Below, in pieces: positions 1 through 9,089 of a DNA stretch of 64,000 nt. The position numbers were made by a program, and so were the translations under genes. The stretch is from Pontibacter flavimaris (GTDB taxonomy: Bacteria; Bacteroidota; Bacteroidia; Cytophagales; Hymenobacteraceae): the NCBI RefSeq assembly GCF_001907195.1, contig NZ_LVWA01000008.1:1-64000 (forward strand). Reading direction: 5' to 3'. The stretch's first letter is position 1. Each line of letters opens with the position of its first letter. The notes under the pieces are model-generated. The model saw nothing but the letters and a program-made list of their open reading frames with translations. It did no database searches and was not told where the DNA came from.

Positions 1-310
1 CGGTCACGACCGAGTAATTAGTTGAACTGGCGATCTGAGGCCCCATGGACATGCCCAGGTACAAGCCCTTGAGTTGTCCCACTAAAACAGGTTCTGCGAA
101 GGTTTCCCCGTTATCCCTGGAGGTGGCGCAGTAAATCTTATCCTCCAGGCCATATACCACCCGGGTAATGCCTTTGGGATCTACAGCGATTTGTGGCTGT
201 TGGCCTGCTGTGAGCAGAGTAGAAGTAGTGGTTCTATTTTCTGATTTGCTGCAGGAGGTGTTTAAAATCAATAGCAATACAAACGACAGGAGTTGTAAAG
301 ATGCCCTCAT
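1..310 (-). CDS. Exported lipoprotein with BNR/Asp-box repeat (partial)
   Basis: Reading from the ATG at 310 leftwards gives about 103 residues without a stop before the window edge, so only the N-terminus is seen. Residues 1-20 form a lipoprotein signal peptide ending in the lipobox LNTSC, followed by a Ser/Thr-rich linker. The globular part contains SRDNGETF, an Asp-box (S-x-D-x-G-x-T/F) of the kind found in BNR/sialidase-like beta-propellers. Family knowledge suggests a surface or periplasmic propeller protein, but the catalytic part is outside the window, so neither enzymatic activity nor substrate can be stated. Confidence 0.7.
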   Translation of the reverse strand, partial: MRASLQLLSFVLLLILNTSCSKSENRTTTSTLLTAGQQPQIAVDPKGITRVVYGLEDKIYCATSRDNGETFAEPVLVGQLKGLYLGMSMGPQIASSTNYSVVT

Positions 311-748
311 GTATTTACAGGTATAAGATCGAAGTTTAGTGTAAGATAGAGAATTTCCGGAAAGATCGTGGTAGGTAGGGCGACCTGCCTGATGAAAAAG
401 GACAGGCCAGTAACTGTGGCCGTTACATAACCTGGTGCTGGCGGTCGCGATCATGTAAAGAGAAATCGCCTGGTAGTTCGGTAATAATAATCGTTAAAAA
501 CAAGGAAGAGGAAGAACGGGCAAGCTTTTCCGGTAGTAGTTGTATTCAATCACTATTAAAATAGGCGAGGCTAGGGGAAGGCAGCGCGATTACAATAGCT
601 CCACCTAAAACACCAGTCCTATCGTTATAGTTGTGGTTACCAAAAAGTGATGAAAACGCATACGCAGAATAGCCGTTGACTTACATAGTGGGTTTCTTGG
701 CTGCTTGCATTTCTTAATGCCTACTTTAAACAAAGACAAAGAACTACG
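311..748. other. Intergenic, no gene recognised
   Basis: Divergent upstream region between the lipoprotein gene (leftwards) and the damaged umu-like region (rightwards). I see no coherent reading frame, RNA gene or strong hairpin. A short open frame on the minus strand near 605-787 has no recognisable protein character. Confidence 0.5.
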
Positions 749-955
749 TTGAGGGATACCATGGACCACAATTTTTGTAAAAACCAAAGCAACAGACTGG
801 CCATGTGCAGACGCTACAGTATCATCACCAAGAAAATGGAGTCGAAGGGCACGGTACGTGCTGCCCGGCTGCTGGAGCAGGCCCAGGCTGACAACCGCTT
901 TAACGCGGAGCGCATCTGGGGTGTGGTGGGCACGGTAAGGACCTTTGGCACATGA
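749..955 (+). pseudogene. Remnant upstream of umuC (UmuD- and/or SRAP-like fragment)
   Basis: A 68-codon frame whose stop overlaps the umuC start (ATGA-type overlap at 952-955). Its end, IWGVV followed by a short basic tail, resembles the C-terminus of UmuD-type SOS peptidases, which normally precede umuC. Its middle begins MCRRYSIITK, resembling the N-terminus of SRAP/YedK-type proteins, where Cys2 is catalytic. Neither family is complete, so this is probably a collapsed remnant joining two genes. A small real protein translationally coupled to umuC cannot be excluded. Confidence 0.35.
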
Positions 956-1770
956 CTTCGCTTTTTGCCCTTGTCGACTGCAACAACTTCTACATGAGTT
1001 GTGAGCGCGTCTTCAACCCCTCGCTGGAAGGCCGGCCGGTGGTGGTGCTGAGTAACAACGACGGCTGCGTGATCGCCCGCTCCAGCGAGGCCAAGGCGCT
1101 GGGGGTCGGGATGGGCACGCCCTGTTTTGAGCTGCGGGAACTGATCAGAAAGGAGGGGGTGCTGGTCTTCTCCTCCAACTATGAGCTCTAGGCGACATGT
1201 CGGCCCGCGTGGTGGAGACCCTCTCGCAGTTCAGCCCCAGCGTGGAGGTATATTCCATTGATGAGAGCTTCCTGGACCTGGGAGACTTTTATAAGACGGA
1301 TCTCCTGGCTTATGCCAGGGAAATCCGGGAGACGGTGCGCCAGTGGCTGGGCATGCCGGTAGCCGTGGGCGTGGCCCCCACCAAGACCCTGACCAAGGTG
1401 GCCAACCGGCTTGCGAAGAAGTCCCCGAAGGCGGACGGGGTGTTGGTGCTTACCAATGAGCGCCACATCGAGGCGGCCCTGAAGCGTACGGAGGCGGGCG
1501 ATGTATGGGGAATCGGAAGCCGCTACGCCCGTAAACTCGCCGGCTACGGCGTGCACACGGCCTGGGATTTGCGCAACGTCACCGACGCCTTCGCAAAAAA
1601 ACAGCTGACGGTAGTAGGCCTGCGCACGGTGCGGGAGTTAAGGGGCGAGGCCTGCATCGACCTGGAGCTGGTGCCGCCCGTAAAGCAGAACATCTGCACC
1701 TCTCGCTCCTTCGGAACGGCCATCCTGGAGGTAGGGGAGATCGCTGAGGCGCTCACCACGCACGTGGGCT
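952..1770 (+). pseudogene. umuC: DNA polymerase V catalytic subunit UmuC, N-terminal part, frameshifted
   Basis: Y-family polymerase catalytic region. The first frame carries [13 protein letters not shown] (metal-binding Asp) and runs to SSNYEL. There, one base is missing around 1189-1192 (expected Tyr codon followed by GGC GAC ATG), which creates a stop. The next frame continues exactly in register with MSARVVETLSQ, SIDESFLDLG (catalytic Asp-Glu), VGVAPTKTLTKVANRLAK and a helix-hairpin-helix-like WGIGSRYARKLAGYGV. Similarity stops near LTTHVG (about 1770) and unrelated sequence follows. The matching C-terminal portion lies at about 10,690-11,111. Two lesions make it certainly non-functional. 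Confidence 0.85.
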
Positions 1771-1986
1771 CTATCTCTCTATCCAGAAAGCCAGCTCAGT
1801 CTCTCTTAAGGAGCTATCACAGGTATAAATGTCTGGTGAAATTTAAGATAAGCAGCTTTTGATGTTGAAATCCTTAGAAGCTGACAGGAAAGAGTCTGAG
1901 TTATATTAAAATCCTATTTCAATTCCAGCTGTGCTCAATATGAAGGCATGTACGCACTGCATTCATCACGTCTTAAGCAGTATTCT

Positions 1987-2780
1987 TTCTTTGACTTCCC
2001 GGGCATTTCGAAAGGGGTACATGGCACGAACGAGTTCTCGATGACCTCGCTTCGGGTGCCAATGGATGCGGCATTAGACTACTGAATAAAGCGCTTTGAT
2101 CGTCTGAAAGTAAGCTACGCAGGCGTTAAGGAGCAGTTTAGCAAAAAAACGCTTTCCTTCGTTGATTTTGATAATCAACAATACCAGCTGATTTCAGATG
2201 AGTTCAATAAAGGCGTGGATGCAGGAATTCCCTGGCAAAAAGGTCCGGTTTCGCTGAAGTATGCCATCACAGGTTTAGGACCTGTTTTCGTTCGAGTTGC
2301 AGACCTTAATGCCTTTAAGGAGATACTGGAAAAAGTGCTCTTATTTAAGGAGACTGCGCAGGAAGGGGCCTTCCACTTATTTGAGATGGGTGAAGGAGGA
2401 AACGGGGCCTCGGTTATAGTTGAAGATAACCCTGATCTGCGGCAGGCACAACAAGGTTTTGGCACGGTACATCATGCAGCTTTTCGCGTTGCTGACCGGG
2501 CTGTGTTAGACGAATGGACAGAGCATATGAGCAACATCGGCTTACCTACATCAGGCTATGTTAACCGTTACTTTTTTGAGTCCTTGTACACAAGAGTGAC
2601 ACCTCAGATTTTATTTGAGCTTGCAACAGATGGCCCCGGGTTCATGGGAGACGAGCCTTACGAAACGCTGGGGAGAAATTGTCACTACCTCCTTTCCTGG
2701 AGCCTAAACGTACACACATAGAAAAACTGGTTCGGCCTATTGATACGGTGAGAAGCACGAAAGAATTCATTAAAGAATAA
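1987..2780 (+). pseudogene. Ring-cleaving dioxygenase / VOC (glyoxalase-fold) protein, broken
   Basis: One reading frame gives FFDFPGISKGVHGTNEFSM and continues through DALDY, an in-frame TGA at about 2083 where Trp is expected, then a long stretch with TVHHAAFRVAD (VOC metal-ligand His region). A one-base deletion in a G-run near 2672 shifts the frame; the shifted frame reads GEKLSLPPFLEPKRTHIEKL to a stop at 2780. This order of motifs is that of MhqO-type ring-cleaving dioxygenases, which degrade quinones or hydroquinones in the cytoplasm. The first quarter of the protein is missing. One truncation, one nonsense codon and one frameshift indicate a dead gene. Confidence 0.75.
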
Positions 2781-3005
2781 AAGGAGTGAAGTGAACAGTT
2801 ATTACTGAAGAAATCAGGGACCATATGCGAGGCACCCTGATTAGGCTTTTATCGAATTTTAACTGATAAAGTCATTTTAAATTCAATTAACTCTATCGTA
2901 CGGATAGCTCCATAAATAGAGACATTATGCAGAAGCCATAGCCCTTCTGAGATTCAACACTCATGCACCTCAGGTGGCAATGTCATACTTATATGCCCAT
3001 TCTTT

Positions 3006-4385
3006 ATGCTCAATCCGCAACAAATGACAAAGACGATTAAACCACACTACGACAACCTGATCATTGGTTTTGGTAAAGGCGGAAAAACCCTGACTGCCTG
3101 GCTGGCTAAAAGAGGGGAACAGGTTGCCCTGGTCGAAAAGTCTGATAAAATGTATGGCGGGGCCTGTATCAATGTCGCCTGCATTCCTACGAAAGCGTTG
3201 ATAAAAAAAGCCGAAGAAAAGATGCCGTACCAAAAGGCGTATGGTCTGAAAAATGAGCTGACATCTTTTCTCAGAGAGCTCAATTACGATAACATTGAAA
3301 AGTTACCTGCCGCAACAGTAATAACAGGCGAGGCCTCTTTTGTTTCACCTAATGAAGTGCTGGTAAAGATGCTCCGGAATAAGGAAGAAAAACGGATCAC
3401 AGCCAACCGGATCTTCATCAACACGGGCTCGCAGCCTTTTGTACCGCCCATACCAGGTATAGACAGCGCCAAAAATGTTTACACCAGTATTTCCTTGCTG
3501 GAGCAATCTGAGCTGCCTGAAAAGCTGGTCATCATCGGCGGGGGATTCATCGGGCTGGAGTTTGCCGATATGTTTGCCAAATTCGGTGCAGAGGTAACCG
3601 TGCTGGACAGCGCTGATGAATTTTTACCCAAGGAAGATGAGGATGTGGCAGATGAAGTGCACAAGGTACTGACAGGCAAAAGAATAAGCATCGTAACGGC
3701 GGCAGATGTTCAGAGAGTAGAAAACACGGACGGAGATCAAGTGAGGGTGGAGTATAAAGATAAAACAGGGGAAACAGTCTTCCTGCAGGCCTCGGCTCTT
3801 CTGGTAGCCACTGGCAGAAAACCCATGACAGAGGAGCTGAACCTAGAGGCCGCCGGAATAAAAACAAATAAAAGGGGCTACATCGAGGTAGATGCGTCTT
3901 TGAAAACGAACGTCCCCCACATCTGGGCCATAGGCGACATCAACGGGGGGCCTCAGTTCACCTATATTTCCCTGGATGATTTCCGGATCATCCGGGATCA
4001 ACTATCTGGGGCAGATTATACCTCTGTTGAACAGCGAAACCAGGTCGCTTCTTCGGTTTTTATTACACCTCCCTTGGCGCACATCGGTTTGCGGGAGCGG
4101 GAGGCACTTGAGAAAGGCTATGAGATTAAAGTGGCCAGACTTCCGGCCTCCAGTGTGGTCAGGGCAAGGATAGAGGGTGACACCCATGGCTTGCTGAAAA
4201 CAGTGGTGGACAAGAAGACGAATAAGATTTTAGGCTGTACCCTGTTTTGCACAGGGGCAAATGAAATGATCAATACCATTCAGGTGGCCATCAACTGCGG
4301 CTTGGACTACCAGATGGTCAGAGATACCATTTATACCCACCCATCCATGACAGAAGCCTTTAACGACCTGTACGCCTTGATTTAA
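3006..4385 (+). CDS. RclA-like FAD/NAD(P)-dependent disulfide oxidoreductase
   Basis: 459 residues, the normal length for class I pyridine-nucleotide disulfide oxidoreductases. Visible in order are the FAD dinucleotide fold (IIGFGKGGKTLT), the redox-active disulfide in GGACINVACIPTK, the NAD(P) fold GGGFIGLEFADMFAKFGAEV, the second FAD motif (IWAIGDINGG), and the C-terminal interface domain with YTHPSMTEAFNDL. The stretch between the disulfide and the first beta-meander (FLRELNYDNI) and the overall pattern match RclA/YkgC, which reduces hypothiocyanous acid and other reactive chlorine products, better than lipoamide dehydrogenase or mercuric reductase; substrate is inferred. An alternative start lies at 3024. 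It stands alone between a pseudogene and a porin. Confidence 0.8.
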   Translation: MLNPQQMTKTIKPHYDNLIIGFGKGGKTLTAWLAKRGEQVALVEKSDKMYGGACINVACIPTKALIKKAEEKMPYQKAYGLKNELTSFLRELNYDNIEKLPAATVITGEASFVSPNEVLVKMLRNKEEKRITANRIFINTGSQPFVPPIPGIDSAKNVYTSISLLEQSELPEKLVIIGGGFIGLEFADMFAKFGAEVTVLDSADEFLPKEDEDVADEVHKVLTGKRISIVTAADVQRVENTDGDQVRVEYKDKTGETVFLQASALLVATGRKPMTEELNLEAAGIKTNKRGYIEVDASLKTNVPHIWAIGDINGGPQFTYISLDDFRIIRDQLSGADYTSVEQRNQVASSVFITPPLAHIGLREREALEKGYEIKVARLPASSVVRARIEGDTHGLLKTVVDKKTNKILGCTLFCTGANEMINTIQVAINCGLDYQMVRDTIYTHPSMTEAFNDLYALI

Positions 4386-4813
4386 TGTCAAGGAATAGCT
4401 TCATGGCAAACTTTTAGAAAAGGATTTTATCTACTTTAAATTGACTCGGTTTTAGTGAAACTTACACTCCTTTTTTGTAGCAATCGTATAGGTATTAGGC
4501 CTGTGATTGTGCATTCACCCTTCCTTTGTTTCCGGTACGGCACTGTCGCGATAATCCTCTGTATATATTCATCCTTTGTTCATATTCAGCTACTTACAAC
4601 ATAAAAAGTAGAGATGGGCAGAAAGTTTTAAATAAAAACTGTTCTGTTGTTACTCTTCGTTGGTGGCAGGCAATTCAACCGCCTGATACTAAATACCAAT
4701 GCTTCGCTACAACCTGTTTTTAAGCGGAATACAAGTGTTGGTTTTAGCAGGTTCAAAACAAGTTGCGGTCACGCAATGCATTGTGGATGAAGTGGAATTA
4801 AAACTCTGTATAA
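4386..4813. other. Intergenic, promoter region of the porin gene presumed
   Basis: 428 bases with only short open frames of no protein character. No hairpin terminator follows the oxidoreductase and I find no convincing TTTG/TAnnTTTG promoter pair. Confidence 0.4.
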
Positions 4814-6052
4814 ATGAAATATTTCTACTTTCAGCAAAGTATAAAACCTCAATGGGCCTTGTTGCTGCTACTCTACCTGTTAGTGATAAGCCCGGCCAAA
4901 GCCCAGGAACAGAAACCGGGAAAAGGCCTGGAAGTATACGGTTTCATCATGACAGATATAGGCTACAATTTTGACCAGATTGATCCCAACTGGTTTGATG
5001 CCATGCGGGTCACCAAACTTCCCCAATATGAAAATCAATTCGGGCCGGATGGGAGAATATTCTTCAGTGTTCGGCAAACACGGTTGGGGGTAAATAGCTG
5101 GACGCAGACTCCTTTGGGCCAATTAAAAGGCACATTTGAGTTCGATCTTTTTGGATCAGGGCCCGATGTCGGTCAAACCGCCTTTCACTTGCGGAGGGCT
5201 TATGCAGAGCTGGGGAGGTTTTTGGTCGGGCAAACAGAAAACACTTTCACCGATACCGATGTTTTTCCCAACATCCTGGATTATGGAGCGCCAACAAGTC
5301 GGGCATTGCTGCGCAACATCCAGGTGCGGTACACCAACGCCGGCGAGCAGAACCGCTGGGCGATAGGGTTGGAACAGCCTGGCGCCACTTCGGATGAAGG
5401 TGTATATGCCGACCGGATCGATCTACAAAATGTAAGGCCCGAGTTCAAGGTGCCGGATCTTACAGCCGAATACCGCAAAGTGACCCGGAACGGGCATATC
5501 GAACTGGCTGGTGTCTTAAAATGGATCAGGTGGGAAAGTACCACCCCCGCCCCGATTGACCTGAGTGGAGATGAAATAGGATGGGGTTTCAACCTTAGTT
5601 CTGCACAGCAACTCACTCCCCGGACCCGGTTCAAGGGACAACTGGTGTATGGCAAGGGCATTCAGAATTATTTAACCGATGCTGCTGCTGATATTGGCAT
5701 TGAAAACAATTTCGACAATCCCACCAGGCCTTTGGTAGGTGTTGCCTTACCGGTAGCAGGCGGTTTTGCCTTTCTGGAACATAAATGGACGAGTGCCTGG
5801 AGCAGCACGATGGGCTATTCCAGGGTGCGCATTCACAACTCAGATGCGCAGGCAGGCAATGCGTTCAAAAATGGCCATTATGCCATTCTCAATTTACTCT
5901 ACCAGCCCTTTTCTCAATTCCTGGCGGGTGCTGAACTGCAATGGGGGAAAAGAAATAATTTCAGCGATGGATTTGAGTCCTCTGCCGTCAAAGTACAGCT
6001 TTCGCTCAAATACACTTTTTCCCATACCATTTATGAGAATGCAGCTGAATGA
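4814..6052 (+). CDS. DcaP-like outer-membrane porin
   Basis: 412 residues with a hydrophobic signal segment ending AKAQ at about residue 31. The mature part starts with GLEVYGFIMTDIGYNF, the opening strand typical of DcaP/porin-superfamily trimers, and continues as alternating amphipathic strands rich in Gly, Asn and aromatics (for example RQTRLGVNSWTQTPLGQLKG, then FEFDLFG). The C-terminus reads VQLSLKYTFSHTIYENAAE; a strand ending in an aromatic residue close to the end suits a beta-barrel. It probably lets small anionic or carboxylic solutes cross the outer membrane. It lies 51 bases upstream of a periplasmic sorbosone-dehydrogenase-like lipoprotein and may be cotranscribed with it. Confidence 0.75.
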   Translation: MKYFYFQQSIKPQWALLLLLYLLVISPAKAQEQKPGKGLEVYGFIMTDIGYNFDQIDPNWFDAMRVTKLPQYENQFGPDGRIFFSVRQTRLGVNSWTQTPLGQLKGTFEFDLFGSGPDVGQTAFHLRRAYAELGRFLVGQTENTFTDTDVFPNILDYGAPTSRALLRNIQVRYTNAGEQNRWAIGLEQPGATSDEGVYADRIDLQNVRPEFKVPDLTAEYRKVTRNGHIELAGVLKWIRWESTTPAPIDLSGDEIGWGFNLSSAQQLTPRTRFKGQLVYGKGIQNYLTDAAADIGIENNFDNPTRPLVGVALPVAGGFAFLEHKWTSAWSSTMGYSRVRIHNSDAQAGNAFKNGHYAILNLLYQPFSQFLAGAELQWGKRNNFSDGFESSAVKVQLSLKYTFSHTIYENAAE

Positions 6053-6103
6053 GATACTGCCGGAAACAGTAATTTTTAAAAATTATTAAAACAATTCTGT
6101 ATT

Positions 6104-7402
6104 ATGAAAAACCTATCTTTTTTTATTGCAGCCCTTGTTATAGTTGCGTGCAATGGAAAGCCTACAGCAGAAGAAAAACAGAAACCTGATTCTTCAGAAA
6201 GCGAACTAGTAAACAACAGTGATACGCTGCTAAACAATAATGATACACAGTTAAACAAAAATGATACGCTGCCGCCTCCCTATGCTACCAAATCGGTTGT
6301 AAAAACAAGCAAGGAAATTGGATGGCCGGCTGGTAAAACACCTGTTGCGCCGGAAGGCTTTACCGTTTCCAGATTTGCAGAAGGACTTCAACATCCCCGA
6401 TGGATCTATGTTGCCGCAAACGGGGATGTATTTGTATCGCAAGGGGATAACGAAAAGAGCGCGAATAATATCTTACTCTTTCGCGATGCCAACAAAGACG
6501 GTACAGCCGAAAGAAAATCTGTTTATCTAAGTGGTTTGAATATGCCCTTGGGGATGGTCATACTGGATAACAAATTTTATGTAGCCAACAACGATGCTTT
6601 AATAGAATACCCCTACACTGCAGGTGCCACTTCAATCAAAGATCCGGGGAAAAAGATTGTTTCATTACCTGGAGGCAAACGACACTGGACAAGAAATGTC
6701 GTTGCCAGTAAAAACGGTGATAAGTTTTACATATCAGTAGGTGCTGCATCAAATATTGCTGAAAACGGGCTGGATAAAGAAGAAGGGCGGGCCTTGATAC
6801 TTGAAGTGAATAAAGACGGAAGTGGCAAAAAGGTATATGCCAGCGGGCTGAGGAACCCTGTAGGAATGGATTGGGCACCCGGCACAAATGTATTATGGAC
6901 TTCGGTAAATGAACGTGATGAACTGGGTGATAATGTGCCACCTGATTATTTGACCAGTGTACAGGAGGGCGGATTCTATGGCTGGCCTTATGCCTATTGG
7001 GGACAAAACGAAGATCCGCGCTTCAAAGGCCAAAAGCCTGATTTGGTTCAAAAATCGATTAAGCCCGATGTATCACTCGGCCCGCATACCGCATCCCTGG
7101 GGCTGACATTTTACACAAAAGAAAACTTTCCGGAAAAATACAGAAGCGGTGCTTTTGTAGGGCAGCATGGCTCCTGGAACCGCTCTAAGTTCTCAGGGTA
7201 TAAAGTTGTATTTGTTCCATTTGCAAATGGAAAACCGACAGGTGCTGCCGAAGATTTTCTGACAGGCTTTATTGCCAATGAAGAAAAGAGCGAAGTGTAT
7301 GGACGCCCCGTTGGCGTGGCCGTCGCAGCAGATGGTTCTTTGCTCGTGGCTGATGATGGAAATGGAGCAAATATTATTTGGAAAGTGAGTTATAAAAAAT
7401 AA
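6104..7402 (+). CDS. Sorbosone dehydrogenase-like (PQQ-type beta-propeller) lipoprotein
   Basis: 432 residues. The signal peptide ends in the lipobox VIVAC (Cys 16), so it is lipid-anchored. An Asn/Asp/Lys-rich low-complexity linker with three LNNNDT-like repeats (residues about 33-55) follows, then a six-blade propeller of the glucose/sorbosone dehydrogenase family: EGFTVSRFAEGLQHPRWIYVAANGDVFVS, YASGLRNPVGMDWAPGTNVLW, GGFYGWPYAYWGQNEDPR, GQHGSWNRS, YGRPVGVAVAADGSLLVADDG. Such proteins oxidise sugars or aldehydes with PQQ in the periplasm; several homologues have no proven activity. The preceding porin may supply the substrate. Confidence 0.8.
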   Translation: MKNLSFFIAALVIVACNGKPTAEEKQKPDSSESELVNNSDTLLNNNDTQLNKNDTLPPPYATKSVVKTSKEIGWPAGKTPVAPEGFTVSRFAEGLQHPRWIYVAANGDVFVSQGDNEKSANNILLFRDANKDGTAERKSVYLSGLNMPLGMVILDNKFYVANNDALIEYPYTAGATSIKDPGKKIVSLPGGKRHWTRNVVASKNGDKFYISVGAASNIAENGLDKEEGRALILEVNKDGSGKKVYASGLRNPVGMDWAPGTNVLWTSVNERDELGDNVPPDYLTSVQEGGFYGWPYAYWGQNEDPRFKGQKPDLVQKSIKPDVSLGPHTASLGLTFYTKENFPEKYRSGAFVGQHGSWNRSKFSGYKVVFVPFANGKPTGAAEDFLTGFIANEEKSEVYGRPVGVAVAADGSLLVADDGNGANIIWKVSYKK

Positions 7403-7830
7403 AAAGGACCATGAAGTGTACTATAAAAAGTTGGTAATAAGAAGGTAATCCGGTAATGTATTTAAATAATTGGTGGTTCAGTTACATAGGATATTTCAAA
7501 AAGACATAGTATAAAGACGCCTTGGAGCCATGATAGAATTTCTGTGGACTCAGGTCTTAGGTGGTTTGCATTAGTTAACCGATCTAGAGCAGGCCTAACC
7601 TAAAGCGACCTTCCTAATAAGTAGCTGTTTATCGTTGTGGTTTTGGATCAAAACATAGCCTGGAGAATGTGCGTAACCTTTAGAACATGGCAAAGATACC
7701 GGAGCTTTATTAGTTCGGTAGAAAACGCTTGAGCCATCTCCACTCTGCCTTTTGCCCTCACCCGATAACGCTGCTACAACACCTGAGTTGTACAAATCAC
7801 CTTTATATTAAATTCAAAAATCGGTTTAAT
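7403..7830. other. Intergenic, no gene recognised
   Basis: Spacer between the sorbosone-dehydrogenase-like gene and the deaminase gene. An in-frame upstream extension of the deaminase begins near 7729, but it has no similarity to amidohydrolases and is treated here as untranslated. No strong terminator is seen. Confidence 0.4.
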
Positions 7831-9075
7831 ATGAAAAAGAAATTCTTTAATGCGAAACTCTATCGCAACGTTTCGGCTACAGAAATGGTGGTTGAGGACG
7901 GAAAAATCGCTCAGATTGGGACTGATCTGCCAAAATGTGAGGAGGAAATCGACCTCAATGGGAAGTTGGTTTTGCCTCCTTACGTAGACTCCCACTTACA
8001 CCTGGATTATGTTTACACCGGAAGAAACGACGGTGGCAAGATTAAATCAGGGACGCTTTTCGAAGGCATCACGCGCTGGCATGACATAAAAAAAACACAA
8101 ACGAAAGAGGATGCCCGGGAACGGGCACTGACCGCCATCCGAGAAGAGGTTTCGCAGGGTGTACAGTTTATCCGTACGCACATTGACGTAACGGACCCAA
8201 AACTCCTAGGCATGCAGGTCATGCTTGAGTTGCGGGAGGAGTTGAAAGACACTGTCACCATCCAGATCGTGTCTTTCCCGCAGGAGGGAATGTATGCTTA
8301 CAAAGGCGGCTATGAACTGGTGGAGGAAGGCCTGAAGATGGGGGCGGATTGTGTCGGAGGAATACCACACTTCGAGTGGGCCCGGGAGATAGGGGAGAAA
8401 TCGGTGCACAGCTCGGTGGAGCTTGCCATGAAATTTGGTAAGATGATTGACGTGCACTGCGACGAGACAGACGACCCGATGGCGCGTTTCGTGGAGCTGC
8501 TCAATGCCCTGACCATGATAGAAGGAGCCGGTCACAGAACCGCAGCCAGCCACACCTGTTCATTTGGCAGTGCAGACGATGCGTATGCGCACCGCATGAT
8601 GGGCTTGTTCAAGGCCAACGGCATGAATTTTATTGCCTGCCCCACCGAAAATGCCTACCTGCAGGGCCGCCAGGATACCTATCCGAAGCGCCGTGGCCTG
8701 ACCCGGGTGAGAGAATTTCTCAGGGAAGGCATCAATGTCAGTTTCGGGCAAGACTCCATCAACGACCCCTGGTACCCCCTAGGCAACGGAAACCTGATGA
8801 ATATCCTCGACAACGGCATCCACTTAACCCACATCGCTTCATACGATGAACTGGAAACGGCTTTTGATCTGATCACCTACAACGGTGCCAAAACCATGAT
8901 GTTGGAAGACCAGTATGGCCTGGAAAAGGGTAAGCCAGCCAACTTTATAGTTCTAAACGAAACTTCCTCTTTTGAAGCGATCCGTCAAAGAGCTGACGTA
9001 CTGGCCTCTGTTCGCAACGGCGAATTCCTGTTTCGTCGCAGAGAACCGGAATATGAGATTCCGTTGGACCTCTGA
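7831..9075 (+). CDS. CodA-like cytosine deaminase family amidohydrolase
   Basis: 414 residues from ATG 7831, chosen because MKKKFFNAKLYRN is the usual family start. It aligns along its length with E. coli CodA: metal ligands DSHLHLD (HxH, near residue 60), FPQEG (substrate Gln), DVHCDETDD (His and catalytic Glu), AASHTCS (His) and FGQDSINDPWYPLG (metal Asp). CodA has GHDDV at the last site, so its second Asp (D314, which sets substrate choice) is Ser here. Deamination of a related base rather than cytosine is therefore possible. Acts in the cytosol in nucleobase salvage or catabolism. It converges on an MFS exporter gene only 14 bases away. Confidence 0.8.
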   Translation: MKKKFFNAKLYRNVSATEMVVEDGKIAQIGTDLPKCEEEIDLNGKLVLPPYVDSHLHLDYVYTGRNDGGKIKSGTLFEGITRWHDIKKTQTKEDARERALTAIREEVSQGVQFIRTHIDVTDPKLLGMQVMLELREELKDTVTIQIVSFPQEGMYAYKGGYELVEEGLKMGADCVGGIPHFEWAREIGEKSVHSSVELAMKFGKMIDVHCDETDDPMARFVELLNALTMIEGAGHRTAASHTCSFGSADDAYAHRMMGLFKANGMNFIACPTENAYLQGRQDTYPKRRGLTRVREFLREGINVSFGQDSINDPWYPLGNGNLMNILDNGIHLTHIASYDELETAFDLITYNGAKTMMLEDQYGLEKGKPANFIVLNETSSFEAIRQRADVLASVRNGEFLFRRREPEYEIPLDL

Positions 9076-9089
9076 TCCTGAGCCGAAGG

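Noticed and set aside
2921..2936. Possible third att-like copy (ATGCAGAA)
   Set aside because: Only 8 bases match the 18-bp repeat, and it does not encode the MnmE tail.
4526..4974. Short open frames upstream of the porin gene
   Set aside because: They have random-looking composition and no ribosome site, and the second overlaps the porin in another frame.
7729..7830. N-terminal extension of the deaminase (34 codons)
   Set aside because: Residues do not resemble the family start; ATG 7,831 gives the expected N-terminus.
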